The notes: generated from the letters alone by a model not told the origin. Shown: positions 1 through 7,839, counted from the stretch's first letter. The stretch is 21,561 nucleotides of DNA from Flavobacteriales bacterium (GCA_015663855.1 DQRJ01000113.1:1-21561), one strand, 5' to 3'. Translations and numbers: made by a program.

Positions 1-1076
1 AGTCCTCCGACTAGCTCTTTTACCCATTGTTCGTCTGTTTTAGGACAAATCAATAGAGCGTCATCTGTGTCGACGACGATAAAGTCGTTCAGGCCTCGAA
101 GAGCGACTAGTTTTTTCGCATCCCCAATGACAACGTTGCCGGATGATTGCGATGTTACAAGGCTGGACCCAGAAACGCCATTTCCAGATGAGTCAAGAGG
201 TATATGGCTTGCAAGCGATGTCCAGGTGCCTAGATCTGACCACCCGAAATCGCATGAAATCACTGAAACGTTGTCGGCACGTTCGAGGATGCCGTAGTCG
301 ATTGAGATCGATTCGCAAGCATCGTAGATGGAGTCGACTTCGCCAGAGAGTCCGGAGAGTCCTGCCCCCACGAAGGAAGCGTTCATGTCTGGGAGGTGGT
401 CTGAGAATGCCTGCGAGATGTTCTTTAAAGACCAAACAAAAATCCCACTGTTCCAACAATATCCCCCTTGAGCGAGGAAGCTTTCGGCAGTTTCTAGATC
501 GGGCTTTTCCGTAAATTTTTCGACTTTCGCAACCTCTCCTTCACCCGAAAATTTAATGTATCCGTAGCCGGTATCGGGACGGGTGGGCTTGATGCCGAGC
601 GTAAGTAGAGACGATGTCGAGCAGGCGTTCGATAACGCAAGGGAAATAACACGCTCGAATTCGGTAGAATCGAGAATAAGATGGTCCGAAGGTGCTACGA
701 TAATCCCGACTTCACTTGGAACAATCCCAGCCGACTCGTCGCCTACACGAGATTTAATTCGTTCGGAAATCACAGCGTTCGCATATGCTATGCACGGTGC
801 GGTATTGCGCATACAGGGTTCGCAAAGAATGTTCGAAGAAGGCAGCGAAGTGAGGTGAGTAGCGACCTGATCGCGGTAAAGTTCGTTCGTAACGACAAGG
901 ATGTTCGAAGGAGGAACCACCTTAGAAAGTCGGTTGAAAGTCATTTGGATTAACGACTGGCCGGTGCCCAGGATGTCAAGAAATTGTTTGGGCTTAGATG
1001 TGCGAGACATAGGCCAAAACCGTGTGCCTACTCCACCTGCCATTATCACAGCAAATGTCTGTAAGGGCTTACTCAT
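1..1076 (-). CDS. manC: Mannose-1-phosphate guanylyltransferase (C-terminal end beyond window)
   Basis: Makes GDP-mannose from mannose-1-phosphate and GTP, feeding fucose and mannose sugars into polysaccharides, O-antigen or glycoproteins in the cytoplasm. I read 358 codons from an ATG at 1076-1074 without a stop. Visible motifs: nucleotide-binding loop GGVGTRFWPMSR (residues 14-25) followed by KPKQF; RNTAP (90-94); PSDH with the likely metal-binding Asp131; TGYGYI (169-174); EKPD (190-193); WNSGIFVW (208-215); SIDYGILE (258-265); and GWSDLGTW (278-285) near the end. Family members of the short type, without the C-terminal mannose-6-phosphate isomerase cupin, are about 350-360 residues, so only a few residues should be missing. 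It is divergent from the next gene, with 162 bp between them. The product is clear; whether the enzyme also works on other sugar-1-phosphates cannot be told. Confidence 0.93.
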   Translation of the reverse strand, partial: MSKPLQTFAVIMAGGVGTRFWPMSRTSKPKQFLDILGTGQSLIQMTFNRLSKVVPPSNILVVTNELYRDQVATHLTSLPSSNILCEPCMRNTAPCIAYANAVISERIKSRVGDESAGIVPSEVGIIVAPSDHLILDSTEFERVISLALSNACSTSSLLTLGIKPTRPDTGYGYIKFSGEGEVAKVEKFTEKPDLETAESFLAQGGYCWNSGIFVWSLKNISQAFSDHLPDMNASFVGAGLSGLSGEVDSIYDACESISIDYGILERADNVSVISCDFGWSDLGTWTSLASHIPLDSSGNGVSGSSLVTSQSSGNVVIGDAKKLVALRGLNDFIVVDTDDALLICPKTDEQWVKELVGG

Positions 1077-1238
1077 GTGAGTTCAATTCTACACAATTAT
1101 AGGCATCGCAAGTTCCACATCCCTTATGAGATGTTGAGCATCCACTCAAAAATGTGAGGGAGCATGTGAGTATGCAAATGCATAACAACAGTCGCTTGAC
1201 AAGTCGTTTATTCATGGGGTGAAGTTAAGAATAGTTAC

Positions 1239-1991
1239 GTGTACCTTAGCGGTGTGGGCATCATCTTTAACATCGGAAGATATACGCGGTTTATTGCCAT
1301 GGTTATGCGCAAACCGGATAAATGGATGATTTTTCGCCGTCAATTGGAGAAGGAAATGACCATAATAGGCCTTGAAAGCGTGGGGATTGTGGCACTTTTG
1401 AGCGTCTTTATGGGTGCGGTGATGTGCTTGCAAACGGCTCACCAGATAAGTGGTTGGATTCCAGTTTACACTATAGGTTTTACTGTACGCCAAACCATGA
1501 TCCTCGAGTTCTCTCCCACCCTAATCCCTGTTATTCTCGCCGGGAAGGTCGGTTCGAACATAGCATCTCAGCTAGGTACTATGCGCGTAACAGAGCAGAT
1601 TGACGCTCTCGAAATAATGGGTGTAAATAGCGCTGGACTTTTAGTATTACCGAAAATTATCGCTGGTTTTATTTGTATTCCTGCGCTTGTAGTGATGAGC
1701 ATGGGATTAGGATTGGCATCGGGAGCTGGGATTGCTTTATTGACTGGCGTGAGTAGTATGGCCGATTTCGAGTACGGCCTCCAAGTCGATTTTGTTTCTT
1801 ACGATGTCGTTTATGCACTCATAAAAACAACGGTATTTGCGTTAATTATGACGTCCGTCTCAGCTTATCACGGCTATTATACTTCGGGAGGGGCTCTCGA
1901 AGTCGCGAAGTCCAGTACTAAGGCAGTAGTTTATAGCGTGGTGATCATAATGCTCACGAACCTTGTACTTACGAAGCTCCTTTTAACGTAA
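1239..1991 (+). CDS. MlaE-like ABC transporter permease (DUF140 family)
   Basis: Inner-membrane permease of the MlaE/DUF140 family, which moves phospholipid or other lipids between inner and outer membrane together with an MlaF-type ATPase and an MCE-domain protein. The 250-residue product has an N-terminal segment ending in RKPDKW (24-29), then hydrophobic segments at about 46-66, 92-110, 136-170, 190-210 and 228-247. The family core LxxMGVN and LPKIIAG lies at 124-143, preceded by LAGKVGSNIASQLGTMRVTEQIDAL (within 100-124). The start is a GTG at 1239; the next ATG, at 1299, would delete the conserved N-terminal helix, so I prefer GTG. The partner ATPase gene follows after 12 nt. No MCE (MlaD) gene is in the window. 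The substrate is unknown. Confidence 0.9.
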   Translation: MYLSGVGIIFNIGRYTRFIAMVMRKPDKWMIFRRQLEKEMTIIGLESVGIVALLSVFMGAVMCLQTAHQISGWIPVYTIGFTVRQTMILEFSPTLIPVILAGKVGSNIASQLGTMRVTEQIDALEIMGVNSAGLLVLPKIIAGFICIPALVVMSMGLGLASGAGIALLTGVSSMADFEYGLQVDFVSYDVVYALIKTTVFALIMTSVSAYHGYYTSGGALEVAKSSTKAVVYSVVIIMLTNLVLTKLLLT

Positions 1992-2003
1992 TCTTTCTAC
2001 AGT

Positions 2004-2759
2004 TTGATAGAACTCAAGAACATATCAAAATCGTTTGGGAAGCATAACGTTATTAATAACGTGAGCGCCATTTTCGAGAAAGGCAAGGTAAATTTCATTA
2101 TCGGGAGATCGGGGTCGGGAAAGAGCGTATTAACAAAGTGTACAGTGGGGCTCCTCGAACCCGATGAAGGGCACGTTTTTTATGACGGTCGTGACTTTAC
2201 GGCCATGAATAGAAGGCAGCGCAAAGAAATTCGTAAGGAGATAGGAATGTTATTTCAAGGTGGCGCCCTTTTCGATTCCATGACAGTGGAAGAAAATATA
2301 AAATTTCCATTAAAAATGTTTAGTGATATGGATGACGAAGCGATGTCGTCTAGGGTAGCGGATTGTTTAACTCGTGTAGAACTCGAAGGGCACGGGGATA
2401 AGTACCCTGGCGAGTTAAGTGGTGGAATGCAGAAGCGCGTAGGTATTGCGAGAGCGATATCTATGAACCCGAAATATCTATTCTGTGACGAGCCGAATTC
2501 CGGTTTGGACCCACAAACTGCCATAGTAATTGATAATCTGATTGTGGATATCACCCGTGAATATGGAATGACGACTGTCGTTGTGAGCCACGATATGAAT
2601 AGTGTTATTGAAGCTTCCGACACGATTCACTTTATTCACGAAGGAGAGATCGCTTTTAAGGGAGATAACGCTGAAATGATGGTTAGCGATTCAGAAACTC
2701 TTAACGACTTCATCTACGCATCGAAGCTTATGAGAAAGCTTAGAGATAAGGCCAAATAA
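2004..2759 (+). CDS. MlaF-like ABC transporter ATP-binding protein
   Basis: Cytoplasmic ATPase that would power the MlaE-like permease encoded just upstream. The 251 residues form a single complete nucleotide-binding domain: Walker A GRSGSGKS (34-41), Q-loop Gln85, ABC signature LSGGMQKR (138-145), Walker B YLFCDEP with catalytic Glu163, D-loop SGLDP (166-170) and switch His196. The start is a TTG at 2004; it gives the usual N-terminus MIELKNISKSF, and no in-frame ATG lies nearby upstream. Together with the GTG-started permease this makes a pair of genes with non-ATG starts, 12 nt apart. A MlaFE-type role is inferred from the pairing; the ATPase alone would not tell the substrate. Confidence 0.92.
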   Translation: MIELKNISKSFGKHNVINNVSAIFEKGKVNFIIGRSGSGKSVLTKCTVGLLEPDEGHVFYDGRDFTAMNRRQRKEIRKEIGMLFQGGALFDSMTVEENIKFPLKMFSDMDDEAMSSRVADCLTRVELEGHGDKYPGELSGGMQKRVGIARAISMNPKYLFCDEPNSGLDPQTAIVIDNLIVDITREYGMTTVVVSHDMNSVIEASDTIHFIHEGEIAFKGDNAEMMVSDSETLNDFIYASKLMRKLRDKAK

Positions 2760-2768
2760 AATCAGACG

Positions 2769-3413
2769 ATGAAGTACAATCCCGTCAGGTATTCAACTGA
2801 GGAAATGCTTGAAAGAAGCCAAGCGTTTCTAGAAAAAATGAAGAACCGTAGGAGTGTAAGGCATTTCTCGTCTAAAGAAGTGCCGATGGATGCAGTTAGA
2901 AATTGCATTGAAGCTGCAGGAACGGCACCCTCAGGAGCCCATAAACAACCTTGGACCTTCTGTCTAGTGACAGACCCAGAGATTCGTAAAAAAATTAGAG
3001 TTGCAGCTGAAGAGGAGGAGTTTAAAAACTACCACGGTAGGATGAATGAGGAGTGGGTGAAGGATTTGGAGCCATTCGGGACAGATCACATCAAGCCTTT
3101 TATTGAAAATGCTCCGGGATTAATCATAGTATTTAGGCACGCTTATGGAGCAGACGAGTCTGGCAGAACGACTAACTACTACGTGAATGAGAGCGTGGGG
3201 ATTGCAGTGGGAATGTTGTTGACGGCGCTGCATGAGGTAGGTTTGGTCGCGTTGACGCACACACCCTCTCCGATGAAGTTTCTTGCCAAAATCCTAGATA
3301 GACCCAAGAACGAAAGGGCTTATTTGAACATTCCTTTCGGATTCCCCTCTGATAATTGTGAAGTCCCTGACATAAATCGGAAGCATCTCAGTGAAATTTT
3401 AAAGGAATATTAA
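2769..3413 (+). CDS. Nitroreductase-fold flavoprotein, iodotyrosine deiodinase (IYD)-like
   Basis: A 214-residue FMN-dependent protein of the nitroreductase fold. RRSVR (27-31) is the FMN-phosphate binding region, and APSGAHKQPW (53-62) is the usual second flavin-contact segment. From memory of the animal IYD sequence, similarity runs along nearly the whole length: the EEEE..NY..RM..WV.DL block (81-100), the GTDHIKPF segment (104-111) and the C-terminal VPD..RK.L block. The three residues that hold the iodotyrosine zwitterion in IYD (human Glu157, Tyr161, Lys182) correspond to Glu84, Tyr88 and Lys109 with identical spacing. The protein lacks the N-terminal membrane anchor of the animal enzyme, as expected for bacterial homologues. 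It starts 9 nt after the ATPase gene, so is probably co-transcribed. Physiological substrate unknown; a halotyrosine or halophenol dehalogenase is the best guess. Confidence 0.8.
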   Translation: MKYNPVRYSTEEMLERSQAFLEKMKNRRSVRHFSSKEVPMDAVRNCIEAAGTAPSGAHKQPWTFCLVTDPEIRKKIRVAAEEEEFKNYHGRMNEEWVKDLEPFGTDHIKPFIENAPGLIIVFRHAYGADESGRTTNYYVNESVGIAVGMLLTALHEVGLVALTHTPSPMKFLAKILDRPKNERAYLNIPFGFPSDNCEVPDINRKHLSEILKEY

Positions 3414-3587
3414 GTCTATTTCCAGCATTATGTTATACCACGAAACATCAACGATAGTAGGAGTTAAGGACTGAAATCATGCATTGCTAAGGAATCAATT
3501 ATCAATGTTTTGGTTAAAACTTTCACCTGAATATTGGTGTGTAGTGAACTATTAGATTAATTTTGCCCCAAATTGAATACGATTATC
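3414..3587 (+). other. Intergenic region before acpP
   Basis: This 174-bp gap is the longest clear break between plus-strand genes and separates the lipid-transport/nitroreductase unit from the acpP-fabF unit. It contains the candidate acpP promoter near its 3' end. I see a short hairpin, GTTTT-GGTT-AAAAC at 3507-3520, too weak and without a T-run to call a terminator. No tRNA-like or riboswitch-like structure is recognisable. Confidence 0.6.
3534..3565 (+). promoter_or_regulatory. Candidate Bacteroidota-type promoter of acpP
   Basis: The eight bases at 3558-3565, TAATTTTG, match the Bacteroidota -7 consensus TAnnTTTG at every fixed position. A TTG at 3534-3536 sits about 26 bases upstream, centre to centre, as expected for the -33 element. 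Transcription would begin near 3570-3573, giving a leader of about 15 nt before the acpP ATG at 3588. Assignment rests on motif and spacing only. Confidence 0.55.
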
Positions 3588-3824
3588 ATGTCTGACATTA
3601 GTGAAAAAGTAACAGCTATCATTGTTGATAAGCTAGGAGTGGACGCTAACGAAGTAACGCCAGAGGCAAGCTTCACTAACGATTTAGGTGCCGATTCTCT
3701 CGACACGGTAGAGCTCATTATGGAGTTCGAAAAAGAATTTAACATCGCTATTCCAGACGATCAGGCTGAAAACATCAGCACTGTAGGTCAAGCGATCGAG
3801 CATATAGAGAAAGCTACTAAGTAA
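3588..3824 (+). CDS. acpP: Acyl carrier protein
   Basis: Small acidic cytoplasmic carrier of growing fatty acyl chains in type II fatty acid synthesis. The 78-residue product has the hallmark 4'-phosphopantetheine attachment motif GADSLDTVEL, with the modified serine at residue 37, followed by helix II and III sequences typical of AcpP. I use the ATG at 3588, giving MSDISEKV, the usual AcpP N-terminus; an in-frame TTG at 3573 is possible but would add five residues and overlap the predicted transcription start. fabF follows 17 nt downstream, the standard acpP-fabF pairing. Confidence 0.97.
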   Translation: MSDISEKVTAIIVDKLGVDANEVTPEASFTNDLGADSLDTVELIMEFEKEFNIAIPDDQAENISTVGQAIEHIEKATK

Positions 3825-3841
3825 GCCATACGGCTGTTTTT

Positions 3842-5149
3842 ATGGAGCTTAATCGCGTAGTTGTTACTGGTTTAGGGGCTTTGACGCCTCTAGGTAACGA
3901 CCCCGAAACTTATTGGGAGAATTTAATTAAAGGAAAAAGTGGTGCCGCGGAAATTACCCGTTTCGACGCTTCTAACTTTAAAACTCAATTTGCTTGCGAA
4001 GTAAAGGATTTTAATGTCCAAGATCACATTCATCGTCGTGAGGCGAGAAGAATGGATCTGTTTACTCAATATGCAGTTGTTAGCTCAACCCAAGCTCTGA
4101 ATGACGCTGGGATTGTTGCCGAAGGATTCGAAGGTGAACTGGGGTCGGAAGAAGCAGCTAAAAATGCCGGGAAATATAAGATAGACCCAGATAGAGCTGG
4201 GGTGATTTGGGGTTCGGGGGTCGGAGGATTCCAAAGTTTCATGAATGAAGCAAAAAACTTCTATCAGGGAGATGGAACACCGAGATTTTCACCTTTCTTT
4301 ATTCCTATGATGATTCCAGACATTGCGGCTGGTCACATAAGTATTTCGAATGGTTTCCGTGGCCCTAACTACGCCACCGTTAGTGCTTGCGCAAGTTCTA
4401 CCCATGCCTTAATAGATTCGTTTAACCTAATCCGTTTAGGTAAAGCAGATGTAATGGTTACAGGTGGGTCAGAGGCCGCTGTAACTGAGGGTGGGATTGG
4501 TGGATTTAATTCTCTAAAAGCTTTGTCTACACGCAACGATGAACCCCAAAAAGCTTCTCGACCATTCGATAAAACTCGTGATGGGTTCGTCCTTGGTGAA
4601 GGTGCTGGAGCGATCATCTTAGAATCTCTAGATCATGCATTAAAACGTGGAGCTAAGATTTATTGCGAAATGGTAGGTGGTGGTATGAGTGCTGATGCAC
4701 ACCATATTACTGCTCCACATCCAGAAGGTCTTGGCGCTACAAATGTTATGCGTGTGACACTTGAAGATGCAGGGATGCAACCTTCAGATGTTGACTATGT
4801 GAATGTTCATGGAACATCAACTCCACTAGGAGATATAGCAGAAACCCAAGCCATTCAAAAAGTATTCGGCGAAGCCGCGTACGATTTAAGCATTTCCTCT
4901 ACAAAGTCAATGACAGGCCACTTATTAGGTGCTGCAGGCGCGATTGAGGCGATGGCTTGTATTATGGCGATTCAGCATGGAATTATTCCACCGACAATTA
5001 ACTTCGAGCACGAAGACGAAGGACTAGACCCTAAACTCGACTTTACATTTAACAAGGCGCGCAAACGTGAAGTGGGTGCAGCGTTGTCGAATACGTTCGG
5101 TTTCGGAGGTCACAACGCATCAGTGTTGTTCAAGAAATACTCTAGCTAG
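3842..5149 (+). CDS. fabF: Beta-ketoacyl-ACP synthase II
   Basis: Condensing enzyme that elongates acyl-ACP with malonyl-ACP in fatty acid synthesis. The catalytic Cys-His-His triad is visible: Cys183 in SACASSTHA, His323 in NVHGTSTPLGD and His360 in MTGHLLGAAGAIEA. The C-terminal glycine-rich NTFGFGGHNAS is also present. At 435 residues it is about 20 longer than most FabF proteins; the excess is a charged insertion at about 93-112 (between NDAGI and KIDPDRAGVIWG). It follows acpP and is followed 8 nt later by rnc, an arrangement widespread in Bacteroidota and other bacteria. Confidence 0.97.
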   Translation: MELNRVVVTGLGALTPLGNDPETYWENLIKGKSGAAEITRFDASNFKTQFACEVKDFNVQDHIHRREARRMDLFTQYAVVSSTQALNDAGIVAEGFEGELGSEEAAKNAGKYKIDPDRAGVIWGSGVGGFQSFMNEAKNFYQGDGTPRFSPFFIPMMIPDIAAGHISISNGFRGPNYATVSACASSTHALIDSFNLIRLGKADVMVTGGSEAAVTEGGIGGFNSLKALSTRNDEPQKASRPFDKTRDGFVLGEGAGAIILESLDHALKRGAKIYCEMVGGGMSADAHHITAPHPEGLGATNVMRVTLEDAGMQPSDVDYVNVHGTSTPLGDIAETQAIQKVFGEAAYDLSISSTKSMTGHLLGAAGAIEAMACIMAIQHGIIPPTINFEHEDEGLDPKLDFTFNKARKREVGAALSNTFGFGGHNASVLFKKYSS

Positions 5150-5157
5150 AGGTTTGA

Positions 5158-5883
5158 ATGCAGTTTTTAAAGAGATTCCTGATTGGTGATAAAACTGATA
5201 AGGATATTAGGGCGTTAGTTCGAAAGCACTTTCGTCTTCGTGTCAAGAAAATATTTTATTATAAGAAAGCGCTTCGTCATTCGTCTGTCCTTGATGGCGA
5301 TACAACGGGAAAGAAAAGCAACGAACGTCTGGAATTTTTAGGAGATGCAGTTTTGGGACTAAGTGTCGCAGAATACCTTTATAAACAGGATGAAAGTGCG
5401 CAAGAGGGAGCTCTGACTCAACGAAGGTCGAAAATCGTAAGTCGAAAAAATCTCAATCTACTTGGATCAAAAATCGGACTGGAGGATTTACTAGAAGTTA
5501 AGATGAGACGTGAGGATATTCGGGCAAATATGGTAGGTAATGCTATGGAAGCTATGATTGGGGCTATTTATCTTGATCATGGGTATAGGCGTACAAATAT
5601 GGCTTTGGTTAAATTATTGAAACGGTTTGGGTTAGACGAGAAGATTCACGAGACAACAGATTTTAAGAGTCAGCTTCATCATTGGGCCCAAAGATCTCGT
5701 GTTACTCTTTCTTTTCAAGTGGTAAAGGAATCTATCGAGAACGGTGAAAATGTTTATGAAATAGAGGTGTTTGCCGACGATAATTGTATAGGGTCGGGAG
5801 TGGGGAGGTCGAAAAAAATAGCCGAACGCGAGGCTGCCCGAAAAGGGTGGAGGCACGTGTTTGAGTTGGAGGATAGTAATTAG
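5158..5883 (+). CDS. rnc: Ribonuclease III
   Basis: Double-strand-specific endoribonuclease that processes rRNA precursors and structured mRNAs. The 241 residues show the RNase III signature NERLEFLGDAV (55-65) with metal-site residues Glu59 and Asp63, and the second metal-site region GNAMEAMIGAIYLD (127-140) with Glu131. A double-stranded RNA-binding domain covers about 167-236 (TDFKSQLHHWAQ start; GRSKKIAEREAA end). Residue 128 is Asn where E. coli RNase III has Asp114, one of the acidic residues near the active site. The ATG at 5158 lies 8 nt after the fabF stop, so the two are likely co-transcribed. Confidence 0.95.
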   Translation: MQFLKRFLIGDKTDKDIRALVRKHFRLRVKKIFYYKKALRHSSVLDGDTTGKKSNERLEFLGDAVLGLSVAEYLYKQDESAQEGALTQRRSKIVSRKNLNLLGSKIGLEDLLEVKMRREDIRANMVGNAMEAMIGAIYLDHGYRRTNMALVKLLKRFGLDEKIHETTDFKSQLHHWAQRSRVTLSFQVVKESIENGENVYEIEVFADDNCIGSGVGRSKKIAEREAARKGWRHVFELEDSN

Positions 5884-5907
5884 TCATAAGCGACTACCTT
5901 CGTTAAA

Positions 5908-6351
5908 ATGGCAAAGCTTCAACTAGACATGGAATTGGAGTGTGATTTCGGACTATTAGGGATCGGATCACATGTGGGAAGCCATAGATTAGCTTGGGAG
6001 TTAAACAGGATTTTCGGTTGGGATTTGAAGTTTAATAGAGCAATAACTTCGGACAATAAGAATACCAACACTGAACATATTGTGCTTACATTTATTGACA
6101 GGGAGGAAGGGTTAGACGTTTCTTTAATATTGAATAGAGTTCCCGGTGGAGTTCTTGCATCTGGAGCGTCTTCTTTAGATTACCTACTTAAAATAGAAAG
6201 TGATTTTTTATATAATCACGATGTTGTTTCTAGAATTAGAAGGTCAAACCTCGTAACACTCGTTACTACTATTGATCCGGAGTTATCCGGAGCCTTAGGA
6301 CCATTATTTGAGTTAGATATTATTGAGATTGATAAAGAAAAAAATGAATAA
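5908..6351 (+). CDS. IPExxxVDY family protein
   Basis: A 147-residue protein of unknown function, identified mainly by position between rnc and pyk, where Bacteroidota carry the IPExxxVDY family, and by the family-like segments SSLDYLLKIE (about 89-98) and a C-terminal strand region around LVTLVTTIDP. The family-naming IPE part is not evident here; only the LDY of the motif is visible. No signal peptide or membrane segment, so probably cytoplasmic. It starts 24 nt after rnc. Its stop overlaps the pyk start by 8 nt (ATGAATAA), suggesting translational coupling to pyruvate kinase. I cannot assign a biochemical role. Confidence 0.75.
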   Translation: MAKLQLDMELECDFGLLGIGSHVGSHRLAWELNRIFGWDLKFNRAITSDNKNTNTEHIVLTFIDREEGLDVSLILNRVPGGVLASGASSLDYLLKIESDFLYNHDVVSRIRRSNLVTLVTTIDPELSGALGPLFELDIIEIDKEKNE

Positions 6352-7786
6352 GCCGTCGCTATTTCCAAATAAACAAACTAAGATTATTGCGACGATAGGT
6401 CCTGCTACATCTTCTCCTGAGATGTTAGAGCAGTTATTGCTTGCGGGAATGAATGTAATAAGGATTAACTCCGCTCATGGAGATAGTGAAGTACATAAAC
6501 AGGTAATTAAAAACATTCGTAAGCTTGATCAAGAGCTAAGTACTAGCACTTCTATTTTGGTAGATCTTCAGGGGCCCAAACTTAGAGTTGGGGACATCGA
6601 AAATGGCGAGATGATTCTTATAGAAGGTGAGGAATTGAGGATAGCAGTGGGAGTCGGGATGGGAGCGAATGGGATCGTTTATACCGACTATACAAAGTTC
6701 GCGGAAGATGTAAAACAAGGTGAGCCGGTATTGCTCGACGATGGAAAGCTTATGTTAGAAGTTATATCGTCGGATGGTAAATCAGAGGTTGTATGCAAGA
6801 TTATTCACGGCGGAATTCTTAAACCGAGGAAGGGCTTGAATTTGCCGAAAACGAAGATATCGCTTCCGTGTATTACTAAAAAAGACAAAGTAGATTTGGC
6901 ATTTGCACTTGAAGAAAATGTCGATTGGATAGGACTTTCATTTGTTAGATCTTCTAAAGATATTGCTGAACTAAAAGCAATAATTAAGAAAAAGAAGAAG
7001 CATGCTAGGATAGTCGCGAAAATTGAAAAGCCCGAAGCTATTGAGGATCTTGACGCAATTATAGAAGCGGCTGATGCTGTGATGATAGCAAGGGGAGATT
7101 TAGGAGTAGAAGTTCCCATGCAGGAGGTTCCGCTTCTTCAAAAAGAGATCATATCGAAGTGCTTAACTCTTTCGCGTCCAGTGATAGTGGCGACTCAGAT
7201 GATGGAGAGCATGATTGAGAGCGCAACTCCGACGAGAGCCGAGGTAAATGATGTTGCGAATGCTGTACTAGACGGGACAGACGCAGTAATGCTATCTGCC
7301 GAGACTAGCGTAGGTAAGTATCCCGTGCATGCTGTAAAAGCGATGTGCGAGATAATTAAGAGAATGGAGGAAAGTATCGAAAAGCCGTTCAATGAAAGGC
7401 CGCCTTACAATCCCGACGATGAGCGTTTTATCTCTGATTCAATATGCTATAATGCGTGCCGTCTTGCTAGAAGAACTAAGGCAAGTGCTATCGTGACTAT
7501 GACCTATTCTGGCTATACAGCCCAAAAAGTGAGTAGTCAACGTCCGAAGGCAACAATTTTCATGTTTACTTCGAATAGAGAGGTGTTGAGTCAGATGAAT
7601 TTGGTTTGGGGTGTTAAAGCAATATTCTATTCCAAGATGGTCAGCACAGATCATACCATTGCTGATATTAAGTACATATTGTACAAAGAGGGAAATGTTA
7701 AAGAGGGGGATTTCGTGATACACATGGCTTCTATGCCCATTGCAGATGCAGGCATGACAAATATGCTAAAACTCAGTAGAGTCTGA
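6344..7786 (+). CDS. pyk: Pyruvate kinase
   Basis: Last enzyme of glycolysis, transferring phosphate from phosphoenolpyruvate to ADP. I choose the ATG at 6344 (480 residues) because it gives a normal N-terminus just before the ATIGPATSS strand; the frame is open further upstream. Motifs: GMNVIRINSAHG (35-46), KIEKPEAI with catalytic Lys226 and metal ligand Glu228, ARGDLGVE with metal ligand Asp252, VATQMMESM, and SAETSVGKYP. In the DLQGPKLRVG segment (74-83), Leu75, Gln76, Lys79 and Val82 stand where K+-dependent pyruvate kinases have Thr, Lys, Glu and Thr (rabbit 113, 114, 117, 120). This is the signature of K+-independent enzymes. The gene overlaps the preceding one by 8 nt. Confidence 0.96.
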   Translation: MNKPSLFPNKQTKIIATIGPATSSPEMLEQLLLAGMNVIRINSAHGDSEVHKQVIKNIRKLDQELSTSTSILVDLQGPKLRVGDIENGEMILIEGEELRIAVGVGMGANGIVYTDYTKFAEDVKQGEPVLLDDGKLMLEVISSDGKSEVVCKIIHGGILKPRKGLNLPKTKISLPCITKKDKVDLAFALEENVDWIGLSFVRSSKDIAELKAIIKKKKKHARIVAKIEKPEAIEDLDAIIEAADAVMIARGDLGVEVPMQEVPLLQKEIISKCLTLSRPVIVATQMMESMIESATPTRAEVNDVANAVLDGTDAVMLSAETSVGKYPVHAVKAMCEIIKRMEESIEKPFNERPPYNPDDERFISDSICYNACRLARRTKASAIVTMTYSGYTAQKVSSQRPKATIFMFTSNREVLSQMNLVWGVKAIFYSKMVSTDHTIADIKYILYKEGNVKEGDFVIHMASMPIADAGMTNMLKLSRV

Positions 7787-7839
7787 CGAGATAAAAGGCT
7801 CAAGGCGTATTATCTTCGCGACACTCAATAGTAAATTTG

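Noticed and set aside
67..953. Plus-strand open frames across the first kilobase.
   Set aside because: The minus strand reads as a clear mannose-1-phosphate guanylyltransferase over the whole stretch, so these frames are antisense shadows.
1094..1101. TATAATTG on the minus strand, 18 bases upstream of the manC start.
   Set aside because: One mismatch to the -7 consensus and no matching upstream element, so not listed as a promoter.
1171..1184. Perfect dyad TATGCA-AA-TGCATA in the gap between manC and the permease gene.
   Set aside because: Arms of 6 with a 2-base spacer are expected several times by chance in a window of this size, and no repeat of the site is seen elsewhere, so I do not call an operator.
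7832..7839. TAAATTTG, a full match to TAnnTTTG, directly before the ileS ATG at 7840.
   Set aside because: Transcription would start inside the coding region and there is no TTG at -33 distance; most likely chance.
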